A stretch of DNA of 64,000 bases from Aradus depressus (Eukaryota > Arthropoda > Insecta > Hemiptera > Aradidae): the NCBI GenBank assembly GCA_963662175.1, contig OY759217.1:5830562-5894561 (forward strand), read 5' to 3'. Every line of letters starts with the position of its first letter. The stretch's first letter is position 1. Made by a program: the position numbers and the translations under genes. Shown here in pieces: positions 9,590 to 21,545 of the stretch. The notes under the pieces are model-generated. The model ran no database searches. It worked only from the letters and a program-made list of their open reading frames with translations, and was not told the origin of the DNA.

Positions 9590-10262
9590 CCCTTTGAATC
9601 ATCCAACATAGTACTTCCCCACCTCAATAAGTTTCCACTCTCCCCTTTGAATCACCCACCATCGTACATCCCCACCTCAATAAGTTTCCGCTCTCCCCTT
9701 TGAATCACCCACCATCGTACATCCCCACCTCGATAAGTTTCCGCTCTCCCTCTAAACCCCAATAAGTTTCCACTCTCCTTCTACACCCCAATAAGTTTCC
9801 ACTCTCCCCTTTGAATCACCCACCATCGTACATCCCCACCTCGATAAGTTTCCGCTCTCCCTCTAAACCCCAATAAGTTTCCGCTCTCCCTCTAAACCCC
9901 AATAAGTTTCCACTCTCCCCTTTGAATCACCCACCATCGTACATCCCCACCTCGATACGTTTCCGCTCTCCCTCCAAACCCCAATAAGTTTCCACACTCC
10001 CTCTACACCCCAATAAGTTTCCACTCTCCCCTTTGAATCACCCACCATCGTATATCCCCACCTCGATAAGTTTCCGCTCTCCCTCCAAACCCCAATAAAT
10101 TTCCACTCTTCCTCTAAACCCAAATAAGTTTCCACTCTCCCTCTAAACCTCAATAAGTTTCTACTCTCCCCTTCGAATCACCCACCATCGTACATCCCCA
10201 CCCCAATAAGTTTCCGCTCTCCCTCTACACCCCAATAAGTTTCCACTCTCCCTCTAAACCCT
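9590..10262. repeat. Subterminal minisatellite of foldback copy A
   Basis: Tandem and interleaved units built on AATAAGTTTCCRCTCTCCC, TCTAAACCCC and CACCCACCATCGTACATCCC, about 29 and 80 bp long. The same units occur at both outer ends of the large foldback (40490-40780 and 51535-51780), so this marks the outer end of a foldback arm. Confidence 0.85.
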
Positions 10263-10354
10263 ACCTTAAATTTTTATCCCACCCCTAAATTTTTTTTAAT
10301 TCAAGCGTCTAGAAATCAAATTATTATTGATATTAAATCAACTTAAGAAAAAAA

Positions 10355-10435
10355 AAAACCATACCGGACGGGATTCGAACTCACCACCTTCCATCTTGGA
10401 GTCTGGCTTGCTAACCCCTCGTCTATCATGGTTAA
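10355..10435 (-). other. tRNA-like sequence (tRNA-derived repeat or pseudogene)
   Basis: On the minus strand there is a possible A box, a B-box-like GAGTTCGAATCCCGT and complementary ends (CCATGATAG with GTATGG). Length and arm spacing are roughly those of a tRNA, but the anticodon arm is unclear and it sits within a foldback copy next to an A-run. Copy B lacks it, so it is probably an insertion of a short tRNA-derived element. Confidence 0.4.
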
Positions 10436-12556
10436 TGAAGGGAGCTAAAATCTAGGTATATAACGTTCAAGTCATACATTTTCAGATATCAAGTAACAAT
10501 TATGACATTTTTTAAACCTGATTTCGTGACCTTGAACAGGCACTTGCGTGATCAAGCATGTCGAACCCTGCATTCGTGTAGCCTACCTTATCATGTCCTA
10601 TCATCATCATCATTGTATTCAGTATTATTTTAAACTGGAGTAATATGATGGAAAAATCGCCTACCTACACTTTTGAGCATGCCGTCCTTCGGTGCCTTGA
10701 ATAGTATTGCATTTGAAAATTTAATTCAAAGCTCGTCATATTGAGTATGTTGTCCGATTGGAGTAATATGTGCAAAAAAAAATCATTTATCTTCAATTCC
10801 GAGCACGCTGTCCTTTGATGTTATTTGTGAATTCTTGTTTTTTTTTATTTCAACAATCATTTATTAGTAATTTTGAGTTTTCTCCAATCTGAAGACATCC
10901 TAGACCTTGAAATGATTTTTGCATGCATTATACATGTTCAAACATGTCGAGACCTGTTGTTGCAGGCATACTTCTCCAATTTTTATTTCATGATTTAATC
11001 TTATATCCCCACGACAATTAACACATCCCATGTGCTTCCCCACCTCAATACCCCCGCTCCCCCTCCGAATTACTACTCTCTATCTTCAGTATAGCGGCGT
11101 AGCCAATCCATCTCAATTTTCTCACTTATACTTCCCCACCTCCCTTTAAACCTTTTACTCAGACACACATCCAAGCAATTTTCTTTAGATTTCATCATAG
11201 TCCACTACTCTTAGCACCATCATGCTTCGCCCCTGTTCAACACCTACAACCTCTCTAGATCGTCTGACATTTTCATCATAACCCGGTCTACCCATACATA
11301 ACCTACATTCTACGTCCATTAGCCTCTCCCTCTGAATCAGTCATACTTACCCACCTCAAATCACCTTCAATGCACATACCCACATCAATTATTCTAAAAC
11401 ATAATCTTTAATTATAGTTCTACTTCCTCAGACCAATTGTACTTCTTCCAATGCGTCAGAGTCTTTGCAACCCACACCTAATCCTCATGTCTTTCTTCTA
11501 ATTTTTATGACTCACTTCTACTTCCCCACATCAATTGTCTAATTTTTTTCTCAATTGTCCTTACCAATTTTCTGCTCTCCACTTCTAAAACCTTTTACTT
11601 ATACATACCCGTCCATACACGCGGAGTAATCTTTAGATCTAGATGTACCTTTCCATGGATACATTCTTAGGCTAACATGCAGTATATTTAATTTACGTTT
11701 TGTTACATGCTACTTCTCATCTCCAGCACTTAATTTACTTAGCATCTCTACTATATTTCAATCCTCGTTTATAGTGGTCAAAACAATTTCTTTTTCCTTC
11801 CACCAACCGTCCTCTACTGTAATTGCTCTCCTAACCTTCTCAAACCCCCGCACAATTCTGACAACGACCAATCCATTCCAATATTCTGCTCTCCACTTCT
11901 ACTTCCCCAACATCATATCAAGTTAGAACCCTACAAGTGTAGACTACTGCCCCGTCAACATTTCTTTCTCATTCAAACCACTTCTATCCCACCTCTCACT
12001 CAGACACACTTGCATCACATGCAGAAAATCAAATTTAAATGCTTCTCCCTACCTAAACCGCCAGGTCAACACCCCCACAGTTCTCGTCGATATTTAGATT
12101 CGCATTTCCAATATTACTTTACCATCACTATTTTTACGACTAATAACCTACAATCTAGCAGGAACTTAAATCATCCCCCTGCACAACACTACTCCGGATA
12201 TATTCAGAACCCACTCCCACACATCTGAGCACCAATAGAACACTAACCTAGGACCCCTGCTGTGTAGGCTCACTCATATTGGTACCTGTCAACCCGTCTT
12301 TATAACTGCAAAAGCCGGGGGTAATTTCATATTCAAGTATTTTTCCTAAGATTTCATACTGATGAAGGCTCTAGACCCCTTCATCACCAACGAGACCAGT
12401 TAAAGAACTATTTTATAACACAGCCCCAACGTACATATAAGGTGTGTCCAATACAATAGGAACTCTTCTTATATAGCTATCCTAAGAAGAAGTCATTGAA
12501 AACTTTACCCACTGAGCCGGATAATTATTTATAGTAGAGATACTAATATTTTTTGA

Positions 12557-12865
12557 ATGGGTAGGCGGCCTTGTGTAACATTTCATTATCAGAGATTAGC
12601 TGTGATGTACTTTTCTACAAATCAGAGACTATGCAGAGACAATAGAATCCTTCCGAGAGATCCAATATATCGTCACGACACAACACTTCACAAAAATACG
12701 GAATTGTTCACCTATCCCTATAAACATCACTCAACTGCAACTTCCCCAAATCTAAAAAACTTAGAAGTCGCTCGGACACATTTTAAAAACCCCACCACTC
12801 TTCTATATACTTTCTCAGCTAAATTCTTTCCCTGGTTCCCCTCTATAGTATATCTTAAACTCTAA
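12557..12865 (+). CDS. Conserved 102-codon ORF in foldback arm, unknown
   Basis: An ORF of this length occurs at the same position in all three arms (also 43084-43392 plus and 49061-49369 minus) with few residue changes. I recognise no domain. Because the arms are so similar, a chance ORF would be kept too, so conservation is weak evidence. Residues are Thr/Tyr/His/Pro-rich and the flanks are AT-rich with no promoter I can point to. Confidence 0.2.
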   Translation: MGRRPCVTFHYQRLAVMYFSTNQRLCRDNRILPRDPIYRHDTTLHKNTELFTYPYKHHSTATSPNLKNLEVARTHFKNPTTLLYTFSAKFFPWFPSIVYLKL

Positions 12866-13755
12866 AGTAACCCCAACCCGAACACCATTTCTATCAATCT
12901 AAACTTTTCTCAGTCATGCACCATAGTTAGGGTTTTCTATAGGTGCTATCACCAATCTCCTACATGCATATATATATAATATATTTTTTATAGTTCCCCC
13001 GACATTTTTCTACAACTAACACTCAACCGTTCCTCAATTAATATTATAACGCAGCCCTCACACCCATACTCCATTGTATTTATTTTTCAAGTCCCAAGCT
13101 CTTCGTCTAATATACATCACAGTTCCCACCGGTATTTGAGAACCCATATAGTATTATTGTTCCATCCTCACCCACATCTCATGGACCCCTCAATTCAGCC
13201 CTCCTTCCCCGCATATATGGTATTGAGAGCCAAAACACTTACGATCACCCAATACAACAGTTATTTTACCGATTCATCTTCATAGCCACAAAACCCGGGA
13301 TTATTTAATATTTTAGTATATTTCTTTTTTCATTATTTGTCACAGGTTTTTTTCCTCACATACAACGCCTACTCCACTCAACTGTTTTTTCTTAAAGTCC
13401 TATACATATCTTACATCCTTTCATATATTTATTTTTTATTTAGCCATATTATTTTATATTTTATGCGATTAATATTTATTTACATTTTCGAAAATTTACG
13501 TAAATTATGAAAATTTTGTAGCATATTCAGGAACATTTTTGTGATGAATGTGACTGCGTAATAATTATCGTGATTATAAGAAAAATTGGTGAGTACAAGC
13601 TGGTCAGTATTAAGAAATAAAAATCGTATATAGGTTCCATATCATAGGCAGTTTCTTATTGTTGTTGGGGCTAGGTGTATTGCTGGAAACCCATTAATGA
13701 TGGGCTCTTCTCGGATTTTATCGGCTCCTTTCGTTGCATGTAGGATGAAAAAAAC

Positions 13756-13780
13756 TATAAATACGTTCTGTTTGGTCAGT
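13756..13780 (+). promoter_or_regulatory. Candidate TATA box and initiator of the HTH gene (copy A)
   Basis: TATAAATAC at 13756 is followed 20 bases later by TCAGT, an arthropod-type initiator, and the same arrangement is conserved in both arms of the big foldback element (near 44300 and, inverted, near 48150). Spacing from TATA to the initiator A is about 22 bases, shorter than the usual 28-31, so the true start may differ. The ATG is about 170 bases downstream. Confidence 0.4.
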
Positions 13781-13948
13781 AGTTATCTGTTTTCATTGTG
13801 AACGTGTTAACAACGTTGAGATAAATACAATCTGATCATTCACTATTTATTGAACCGAAGTTGTCAACCCTGTTACAATAAATACGGTCTGTTTGGTGAT
13901 TATTAGGCAGACTTCATTGATCTAGTAATCCACAGCAGGTTAGATACC

Positions 13949-14494
13949 ATGGGGGTCAAACGAAACGCTCTCACTATAGAAAATAAAATAAAAATAATTA
14001 AACTTTTTGATGAAGGAGAAAAGGTTGGAGAAATATCGAAACATTTCAAGATTCCTCAATCCACGATTTCTTCAATTTTAAAGAGACGAGAAACCATTTT
14101 TCAATTAGATACATGTGGTAAAAGACATATTAAACGAATTAGAACTAATGGTGATTATCCAATGGAACAAGATGAAACTGAGGATACACCCCCTCTTGCC
14201 TTCAACGGAGAGAATTACACACAACAACACACAGACTCTTCAGAGGACGATGTGGGTGAACACTCCAGTTCATCACAACAGCAAACGGACTCTTCACAGC
14301 ATGATTCGGATGAAGACGGAAGTGAACGAATTCATTCAACAGAACACCGACGAGTAGTATATGGTGATAAAAAACCAACAAAAAAGTTCAACCTTCCTAA
14401 ACCCGTAAAAGGCTTAATACCTCTTTCTAAGGAAAATATGACGTTTTTACGTTTGGTCGGGTATAAAGTTCTGTCATCAACGTATAGATGTTAG
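13949..14494 (+). CDS. CENP-B/pogo-type HTH protein of foldback copy A
   Basis: The 181-codon product begins MGVKRNALTIENKIKIIKLF and has a CENP-B N-terminal (psq-like) helix-turn-helix over residues 1-50: a basic start, helix, then KHFKIPQSTISSILKRR as the recognition part. A basic patch (KRHIKRIRTNG) follows, then an acidic Ser/Gln-rich linker (residues 75-130) and a conserved C-terminal block (KKFNLPKPVKGLIPLSKE) ending STYRC. No DDE catalytic domain follows. Pogo/Tigger transposases pair this HTH with a DDE domain; here it stands alone, so it is a DNA-binding protein of the element, perhaps binding its repeats. Compared with copy B there are several substitutions and a short indel near residue 70. 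Confidence 0.75.
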   Translation: MGVKRNALTIENKIKIIKLFDEGEKVGEISKHFKIPQSTISSILKRRETIFQLDTCGKRHIKRIRTNGDYPMEQDETEDTPPLAFNGENYTQQHTDSSEDDVGEHSSSSQQQTDSSQHDSDEDGSERIHSTEHRRVVYGDKKPTKKFNLPKPVKGLIPLSKENMTFLRLVGYKVLSSTYRC

Positions 14495-14785
14495 ATTTGG
14501 ATAGTTCAAAGAGGGGTTCGGATATCATTCTCATTACCGAAACCATCGGGGGTATAGATGGAATAAGAAAATCTGTTAGACATGAAAACACTCTATCTAT
14601 TTAAAAGGTAGATTTTTTCAAGGAGAATGGGACAACGACAGTTGCAACATTCTAAAAGTGGTTTTTGTTTAATTCCAGTGCTTCCAGGGCAATAACTCGG
14701 ACTATATTTTGAAGGATATATCAATAATGGGCATTAACTTTATTGGGAATAGGTACACAGCATATCACAAACGAAAAGATTATTA
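14488..14785 (+). pseudogene. Second ORF of the foldback cassette, broken in copy A
   Basis: This begins at an ATG overlapping the end of the HTH gene (ATGTTAG), as in copy B (45016-45336), but a 23-bp deletion near 14589 shifts the frame. Beyond it the sequence still aligns with copy B to a TAG near 14785. The family is not recognised. Confidence 0.55.
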
Positions 14786-15314
14786 GAAAGAATCAAATCG
14801 AATGCTGTGAGATTGAAGGCTTGGAGAGGCTATAAACGCACGCAGGTCGTATGAGTGAAGGTTTGGAGAGGATATAGACGCCCGCAGACCAGTGTGATCA
14901 CCAGCAGTTCTAAATGTTGAAAACACTGATTTGAGGTAAAGTAGGAGAGTACAATCGTGTTAAGCATAGAAATATGCCTGTATTTTTGATTTGCAGGAAA
15001 GGGCCTTGCCCCTTTTTATTCATGCTTTGTATCCAAAAGTATATATATATTTCAGTTTTCATTTGACTATATGCTTATATCATCTCTTTGTGAGAGCGGT
15101 TCTAAATCTGCTGGGTAAGTTTCGTTCTTGAGCAGTGTCTACGTGTACCCCCAAAATCCTGTTTCTTTGAACCAAATTCAACTCAGTCAAATCGATTCAA
15201 ATCCCTATATTATACTGCAATATTCTCGCTCAAACATCACTACACTCTCCTTCTAGTTATAACGATATCGCTATATTTATAACGATATTACTGTAGTTAT
15301 AACGATATCATATT

Positions 15315-16200
15315 ATGTGTGAAAAATCGATGATTGTGACGTAATGTTTTTGCTTCCTCCATTAGTAAACTTTGATAAACTGCTTTTGTTTTTATTTCTT
15401 CCACATTTATTATCAAGTTAAGTATTTTTCCTTTCTTCTTTACATATTTTCTCTACAATTTCTTATCAACTCTGTTTTAAATTAATGTTAGCATCTTCTG
15501 TAAAGATAACCCTAGTCGCTGGGCGACTCTTCTTTATGGTGTCTTATAGTGATTCATTTGTTTTATTATTATTATTATTTAGATTCTTGAAGTTCTGTTG
15601 TCACTTTAACGTTCCGGTAATACAAATTACATGTAAAATATCCCTTATTACGACGGTGGATATAACGTCCTGGAGTCGTCCCCGGCGCACAGTGGTCAAA
15701 AACTGACTTTTTCAAGACAAAAGTCTGCCCAGGTTGTTGTACTCATCGTAACAAGATGAGACTAACGTCATTTTATTCACAAATGAATTCACTTTCACCT
15801 CACTTATACAAAACAATTTTATCAACTTATAAAAACAATATTTTATAAAGAAAATTATAACATGTGCATTTGCATATCAATTAAATTAATAAATAATACT
15901 GTACTTAATAAAATCTCTACTTTTGTGATATTATTATTATTGATATTGATATCATCTCTTGATTTTATACCAAAAGACTGGTTGTGGAGGCGGATCGAAC
16001 AGTTGTGTTGGGATGATTTGGACTGATGAGTGACTTCAGGAAACTGGTGTGAAGAGTTACCACCATCTCATCCACTAATCCTCTACATTATTTTTCTTCA
16101 ATCTTTTGATGCAGAAAATGTAAAACCAGTTTTTCGAACAAGAAGGCAATCAGTTTTATTCACCTAAATATTATACTTGCTTACAAATGAGTACCAATTT
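15315..16200. other. Unassigned AT-rich sequence
   Basis: I see no gene or clear element here. Features are only simple A/T runs and short TTATTATT repeats near 15568 and 15935. Confidence 0.4.
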
Positions 16201-16509
16201 TGTTTATGGTGAAGAAGTGCTAGGGTTTGCTGTTGAGATGAACATGATCAGGTCATCTTTGGGGTAGGTGAAGAGGTCACCTGGGGGCCGAGGAAGAGTT
16301 GAAACATTTACAGTGTCACCTGAGCAGGACAGGGTGAAGTCTGGGAGCCATGTCTGTCCTCTGTTCAAATATTCAAGGCTGGAGACACGCAGCAAGCTCC
16401 ACCGGGATCAAACGAAAAAAAAAAGTTGGCATTATACCAACACGTCTTTTATATATCAGGAAACACGGCCTCGAAAAAAGTATATTATTCATTAACAAAA
16501 TGATGTTTT

Positions 16510-16870
16510 TTCCGACATAGCCGTCTGGAGAACTCCGACCTGAACAAAACAAAAAAAGAAAGTAGCCAATATTTTCTTTTTCCTTTTTCAGTGTCCGGGC
16601 GTCCAGATGACGTCATCAATGTTAATATATGCATTTTTTTAAATGTATAACAAATATCATGTGATCTATATATTCAAAGATAAAAATATATACATAATAA
16701 AAAATAACCCAATATTATAACGAAAAAAAGACAGCAATACATTCAGGAAATTGATAAAAAAAAGAAAAAGTGAAAAAAGTTTGTGTTTGTTATTACGTGT
16801 TCAAACCTGTCCCAGTTTGCTAACCAATTCCAGTTTACTAACTGCTAATTAATTGTTTAATACAATTTTT
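16510..16870. repeat. Old repeat shared in inverted orientation with 53520-53710
   Basis: Two blocks, 16517-16565 (containing GCCGTCTGGAGAACTCCGAC) and 16790-16870 (containing CAGTTTGCTAACCAATTCCAG), match the reverse complement of 53520-53710. In that second copy they are closer together and next to a Tc1-like fragment. The intervening 16600-16785 is probably a later insertion. Likely a Tc1/mariner relic or derivative. Confidence 0.45.
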
Positions 16871-17289
16871 ATCGTATTAAACGTGTGTAACGTACAAATC
16901 GTACAAGTGTAACGTACTTGACCGTGCTTTTCAGTTTTACTGAATTTTTACTTTAAGAATACTACATATGAAATTTCATGACAATCCGACCATTAATTAA
17001 TGAGAGAGTGAGTGAACCTGGCTATCCCCACCCCTTAGAGTTATGCCAGTTGTCTTCTAACCGCTGTGCTGTGTGGGTGGGGTAAGTTAATTTTATAATT
17101 TTATTTTCTTACTCTGTACCCTGATGCTTTAAGAATTATTTATACTTTTTTATTATTTGTATATTTTGTTATTCTATGATAGATGAACCACTGATGATGA
17201 CGCATGAACTTGTTATTTATCTGCAGGGGACTATTGAACAATAATATTTTCTACACACTGACTTTACTTTTTCTAATAACATTTTTACT

Positions 17290-17800
17290 TCTAAAAGGAG
17301 TTATGTATTCAGTCAGAAATTCGATGTTGAGTTTTTACAAGAATTTACTGTTTTTGAAACCTCTGATTCCAAAAATGAAAAAAAAATATCCTTTCTGTCT
17401 AATATGTGTATTTAGAACCCCATAAGAGCAGCATCTATCAATTTTCAGCGAAATCAATCAAAGGGAAGGGGGCTCAACTCAAAAACCCCAAAACTACCAA
17501 TGTAATGAATGTATCGACATGCAATTTTATTTCTTCAGCTATAACGAAATATAGGAAGAATTTGATGTGGAGTTTTCAACGAAATTTCTTGTTTTCCGAC
17601 TTCTAGATTCCAAAAATGAAAAAACAAATTGCTCCGCCTGTGTGTCTGTGAACACGATAACTCCCGATAGAATGAATCTGCCACACGAAATTGTATATGT
17701 GAAATCAGAATCATCTAACGACGACACTCATTGTTTTTCAGCCAAATCGACCAACGGAAAGGGGGAGGCTCAATTCTAAAATCCTAATAACTGCCGATGT
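17290..17800. repeat. Member of a dispersed unclassified repeat family
   Basis: Phrases such as CCAAAAATGAAAAAA, TGTGTGTCTGTGAACACG, GAATGTATCGACATG and GGGGGCTCAACTCAAAAACCCC recur with drift here and near 25430-25530, 30590-30740, 33900, 55560-55880 and 63190-63430. There is no coding capacity or terminal structure. The two halves (17300-17560 and 17560-17790) resemble each other, suggesting a tandem copy. Confidence 0.5.
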
Positions 17801-18087
17801 AATGAAAGCTAATGGAAAATTTGGTTTTGGGGAAATGGATCTGATGTCCGCATTCCCTCGCGTGTCTGAGCAGGACTGATTTTTGTGTCCGGTTGTGCTT
17901 GACATCCATAGAGTTCTGCCAATCGCGTAGACTCCATTCTTCCTGTGTGCTCCAGATATCTCTGTTCGCAGTCGCAAGGCAGCTCATACACGCCTTCATT
18001 TTCCAGCCAAACCCGGTCCTTTATGGAGGGCAACATCCCTGACAATTTCTTCAATGGCTTGAAGATGGTTCGGAATTGTGAAATCAA
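17784..18087 (-). pseudogene. Penelope-like element GIY-YIG endonuclease fragment
   Basis: On the minus strand the frame from 18087 reads RVWLENEGVYELPCDCEQRY followed by LEHTGR, which has the spacing of the GIY-YIG domain in Penelope-like elements (GVY, a Cys pair, then the Tyr/Gly/Arg block). In active enzymes the YIGQTGR region is conserved; here Tyr-Ile-Gly has become YLEHT, so it is degenerate. The frame breaks after about 50 residues and other frames continue the similarity to about 17784. No reverse transcriptase is seen nearby. Confidence 0.6.
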
Positions 18088-18277
18088 CGCACTAATTTGT
18101 GAATAAAATTATATTTTCAAAATGTTGTAACTTACTGTAAAAACATGTCGTTTTGTATAATATACTTTTGAACATGATAATAAGGTTGTACGTATTATTT
18201 AAATCTAATAATAGACGTTAAAAGAACATTATTTGGGAAAAAACAGCTCTACGGAGAGAACACGCAGACTACTGACG

Positions 18278-18632
18278 ATTTTGGAAGACCGAGACTACTG
18301 ACGATATTGGAATGTTTATTGCTTTTCTAGGTTTTTGCTCTCCCCCTAAACTCGGTTGGGCTAACAATCAAAAACTTGACAGAGGGACTTCTGAATTCTA
18401 GTACTAAATTTCGGGTCGATCGGTAGTTAGCCCACTATCGTTGAAAGCGACATAATATATCGCTTTCAACGATAGTGGGCTAACTACCGATCGACCCGAA
18501 ATTTAGTACTAGAATTCAGAAGTCCCTCTGTCAAGTTTTTGATTGTTAGCCCAACCGAGTTTAGGGGGAGAGCAAAAACCTAGAAAAGCAAAAAACATTC
18601 CAATATCGTCAGTAGTCTCGGTCTTCCAAAAT
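18278..18632. repeat. Nearly perfect 355-bp hairpin (inverted repeat)
   Basis: Two 173-bp arms (18278-18450 and 18460-18632) are complementary with only one mismatch that I could find (within ATGTTTATTGC versus GCAAAAAACAT) and enclose a 9-base loop CATAATATA. The arms contain AGTTAGCCCACTATCG and AATTTCGGGTCGATCGG. The left flank has a short tandem of GACTACTGACGAT. No target duplication or terminal motif identifies a known MITE family. Confidence 0.95.
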
Positions 18633-18816
18633 GACATATTATGTCATCATAGTAGGGTTTTGGATTTTCATATGAAATTTCATGTCGATAAGTCGGCAGT
18701 TATCGTGTCAGACACACACATACAAACAGGATTTTTTTTTTTTCATTTTTGGAATCAGGACAGACAGAAAACACTAAATACCGATCAAAACTTAACATTG
18801 ATTTTGCGACCAGTTA

Positions 18817-19946
18817 CATAACTTCCCCTATACTTGGTACAGCTGAGGAAGTAGGTATTACTTACTGACAAATCAACCCGAGCTGCCATCTTTGGAATAA
18901 CAGTCAACTGAAAGACCTCTGTCTACGCCCTGCCTAATTACATAACTTCCCCCTATACTTGGTACAGCTGAGGAAGTAGGTATTACTTGCTGACACAAAT
19001 CAACCCGAGCTGCCATCTTTGGAATAACAGTCAACTGAAAGACCTCTGTCTACGCCCTGCCTAATTACATAACTTCCCCCTATACTTGGTACAGCTGAGG
19101 AAGTAGGTATTACTTGCTGACACAAATCAACCCGAGCTGCCATCTTTGGAATAACAGTCAACTGAAAGACCTCTGTCTACGCCCTGCCTAATTACATAAC
19201 TTCCCCCTATACTTGGTACAGCTGAGGAAGTAGGTATTACTTGCTGACACAAATCAACCCGAGCTGCCATCTTTGGAATAACAGTCAACTGAAAGACCTC
19301 TGTCTACGCCCTGCCTAATTACATAACTTCCCCCTATACTTGGTACAGCTGAGGAAGTAGGTATTACTTGCTGACACAAATCAACCCGAGCTGCCATCTT
19401 TGGAATAACAGTCAACTGAAAGACCTCTGTCTACGTCCTGCCTAATTGCATAACTTCCCCTATACTTGGTACAGCTGAGGAAGTAGGTATTACTTGCTGA
19501 CACAAATCAACCCGAGCTGCCATCTTTGGAATAACAGTCAACTGAAAGACCTCTGTCTACGCCCTGCCTAATTACATAACTTCCCCTATACTTGGTACAG
19601 CTGAGGAAGTAGGTATTACTTGCTGACACAAATCAACCCGAGCTGCCATCTTTGGAATAACAGTCAACTGAAAGACCTCTGTCTACGCCCTGCCTAATTA
19701 CATAACTTCCCCCTATACTTGGTACAGCTGAGGAAGTAGGTATTACTTGCTGACACAAATCAACCCGAGCTGCCATCTTTGGAATAACAGTCAACTGAAA
19801 GACCTCTGTCTACGTCCTGCCTAATTGCATAACTTCCCCTATACTTGGTACAGCTGAGGAAGTAGGTATTACTTGCTGACACAAATCAACCCGAGCTGCC
19901 ATCTTTGGAATAACAGTCAACTGAAAGACCTCTACGTCCTGCCTAA
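18817..19946. repeat. Tandem array, nine copies of a ~127-bp unit
   Basis: Units begin CATAACTTCCCC and contain GGTACAGCTGAGGAAGTAGG and ACCCGAGCTGCCATCTTTGG; starts occur at 18817, 18941, 19068, 19195 and onward. Copies are nearly identical, differing by C-run length, GACACA/GACA and GCCCTG/GTCCTG. The last copy is truncated. It contains no ORF. Confidence 0.95.
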
Positions 19947-21023
19947 TATCAAGTACATCCCTACACCAAATATGAACAAACTTGATTATATGAAATGTTG
20001 AAAAAAAAAAAAAAAAATAGAAAAAAGTAATATCCGGAAGCGTGGAGGGGGGAGGGGGGAGACTTTAGAGATGAGTTTGAGAGGGATTGTCACATTTTTA
20101 TATCGGGCGGGGGCTCATCAACATAAACCAATTTGAGGGAGCGACCCCCCCTCAGTAAGAAGGGCATCCAGCCCCATTAAAAGTTAGATTAGAATAATAT
20201 TGTGTTAAAGGGCAAAGTGGGTGGCAAAGGTGCCGCCTTTCAGGTTGGGGCTTCATTCAGGAGCTTAGGCTCTTCTTTCTGACAAATAAATGGCAAATAT
20301 TACCCTCTTTAAGGGCAACCCAGAAGGCCGAAGGCAAGTTTTTAATGTAATTCCCTCCATCGAACAACTTTTACAAAATTTTTATAATGAAAATGATAAT
20401 TCTTTTTGTTGGCAATTAAGTGAGTAAAATTTGTACATAATGAGAAGAAGTTAAGGAAAGTGGCAGTTAGTCCAATTTCCATCGTTTCTTGGAGGGATTA
20501 GTGAAAGGCTAACTCACAAACTGGAAAGTTGCTGAATAAGACAACTAACTATTGATCCTCAGCCGCAAAGAAATGGAAGTTATATAACCACATGGAAACG
20601 GTATTTTGAAAGGTTCAGCCAGGGGTAGGCATTGCAACCCCGGCATTGGAACGTGATACCGAATTTTTTGGATTTAACATTTACAATTCAGGTAATAACG
20701 GGATTTTCGGGATTGATTAAAATAAATAAGTTTTAAAAAAGATTTATAAAAAAAAAATAATAATTTTTAATAACACTCAATTTTACAGTCAACATATTTA
20801 CATATTCATGCTGTCATTGTTAGCAATGATCTGTACACAAAGTTGAAGTACAATCCTCTTTTAACCAGTGTTTTCGAAAACACTCATTTCTTTCTTCAGC
20901 CGACTCTCCAGATATTCTTGCGTTCTCCGGTAAACTTTCAGTTTTTTGTTAATTTTTTTATTTCCAGTTTAAGTGCATTACTCATTGATTTTTCTTCATT
21001 ACCGGCTCCGGGAAGTTCTTAAC

Positions 21024-21423
21024 TTAATATTTTTGATTGCATTGTATTCGAAGCGAAGGAAGAGTACACCACCCAGCTATTTCAAAAAGCTTACGGAGGT
21101 CTACTGAAGTCGTGAACGTTGAAAACGCTATTTCATCTCTGGATGTCATTCTTGCTATAATTTTAACACAATTGTTCCCGACATCTGAAGTTTTTTGAAA
21201 ATAGTCAGATACCGTTTTGTTCGGTGATCTTGAGGAAGAGGAGGGCATCGAGGTTGTTCCCATTAAATTCACTGTTTCGATAGATTTTTTTTTTTTTTTG
21301 TTTAGAATTCAAATGGACGTGCTGAAGACCTTTCATCGAGCCTCCAGCACACAAATTAAAATGTTTCCACACAATTCGTACATCGCAATTTTTCGATAAC
21401 TGCACATTAAAAAATAATGTCAC
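21024..21423 (-). pseudogene. hAT transposase N-terminal fragment (BED finger region)
   Basis: In one frame (21205-21423) there is a degenerate BED zinc-finger pattern (CDVRIVWKHFN, then GSMKGLQHVHLNSK). In the next frame (21024-21272) comes a segment with ARMTSRDEIAFSTF and DLRKLFEIAGW, typical of the region after the BED finger in hAT transposases. Frames are broken and the catalytic and dimerisation parts are missing. Confidence 0.6.
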
Positions 21424-21545
21424 ACCGAATTAGGGTCTTTTTTTTTTTTAGTAAAGTAAATATATAGATCATTTTTTCATTAAAACCGCGACGCGCAAAC
21501 TCTCTTTTATTACACCTCATTGTTATTCACTTAAAATAAATAAAT

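Larger units (their letters stand above)
9541..15313 (+). mobile_element. Copy A: single-arm copy of the long foldback element
   Basis: This 5.8-kb stretch is the same sequence as each arm of the foldback element at 40356-51889, in the orientation of its left arm. It runs from the subterminal minisatellite through the HTH gene to the first one and a half units of the GATATC array (15255-15312). The opposite arm is missing. Differences from the later copy include a 23-bp deletion in the second ORF (near 14589), small indels in the HTH gene, and extra sequence around 11165-11260 that the left arm lacks but the right arm keeps. No target duplication is evident. Confidence 0.88.

Noticed and set aside
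9159..9602. 147-codon minus-strand ORF rich in Pro, His and Thr
   Set aside because: It is a translation of the G-rich minisatellite; its repeats follow the DNA repeats and overlapping frames are equally open.
12010..12228. 72-codon ORF repeated in all three foldback arms
   Set aside because: Conservation follows from arm similarity; there is no domain or promoter, and it is short enough to be chance.
16204..16395. 63-codon minus-strand ORF with balanced composition, possibly a host exon
   Set aside because: A possible splice acceptor precedes it, but I recognise no family and no neighbouring exon.
18817..19946. CRISPR-like or gene-family tandem array
   Set aside because: Whole 127-bp units repeat without spacers or ORFs.
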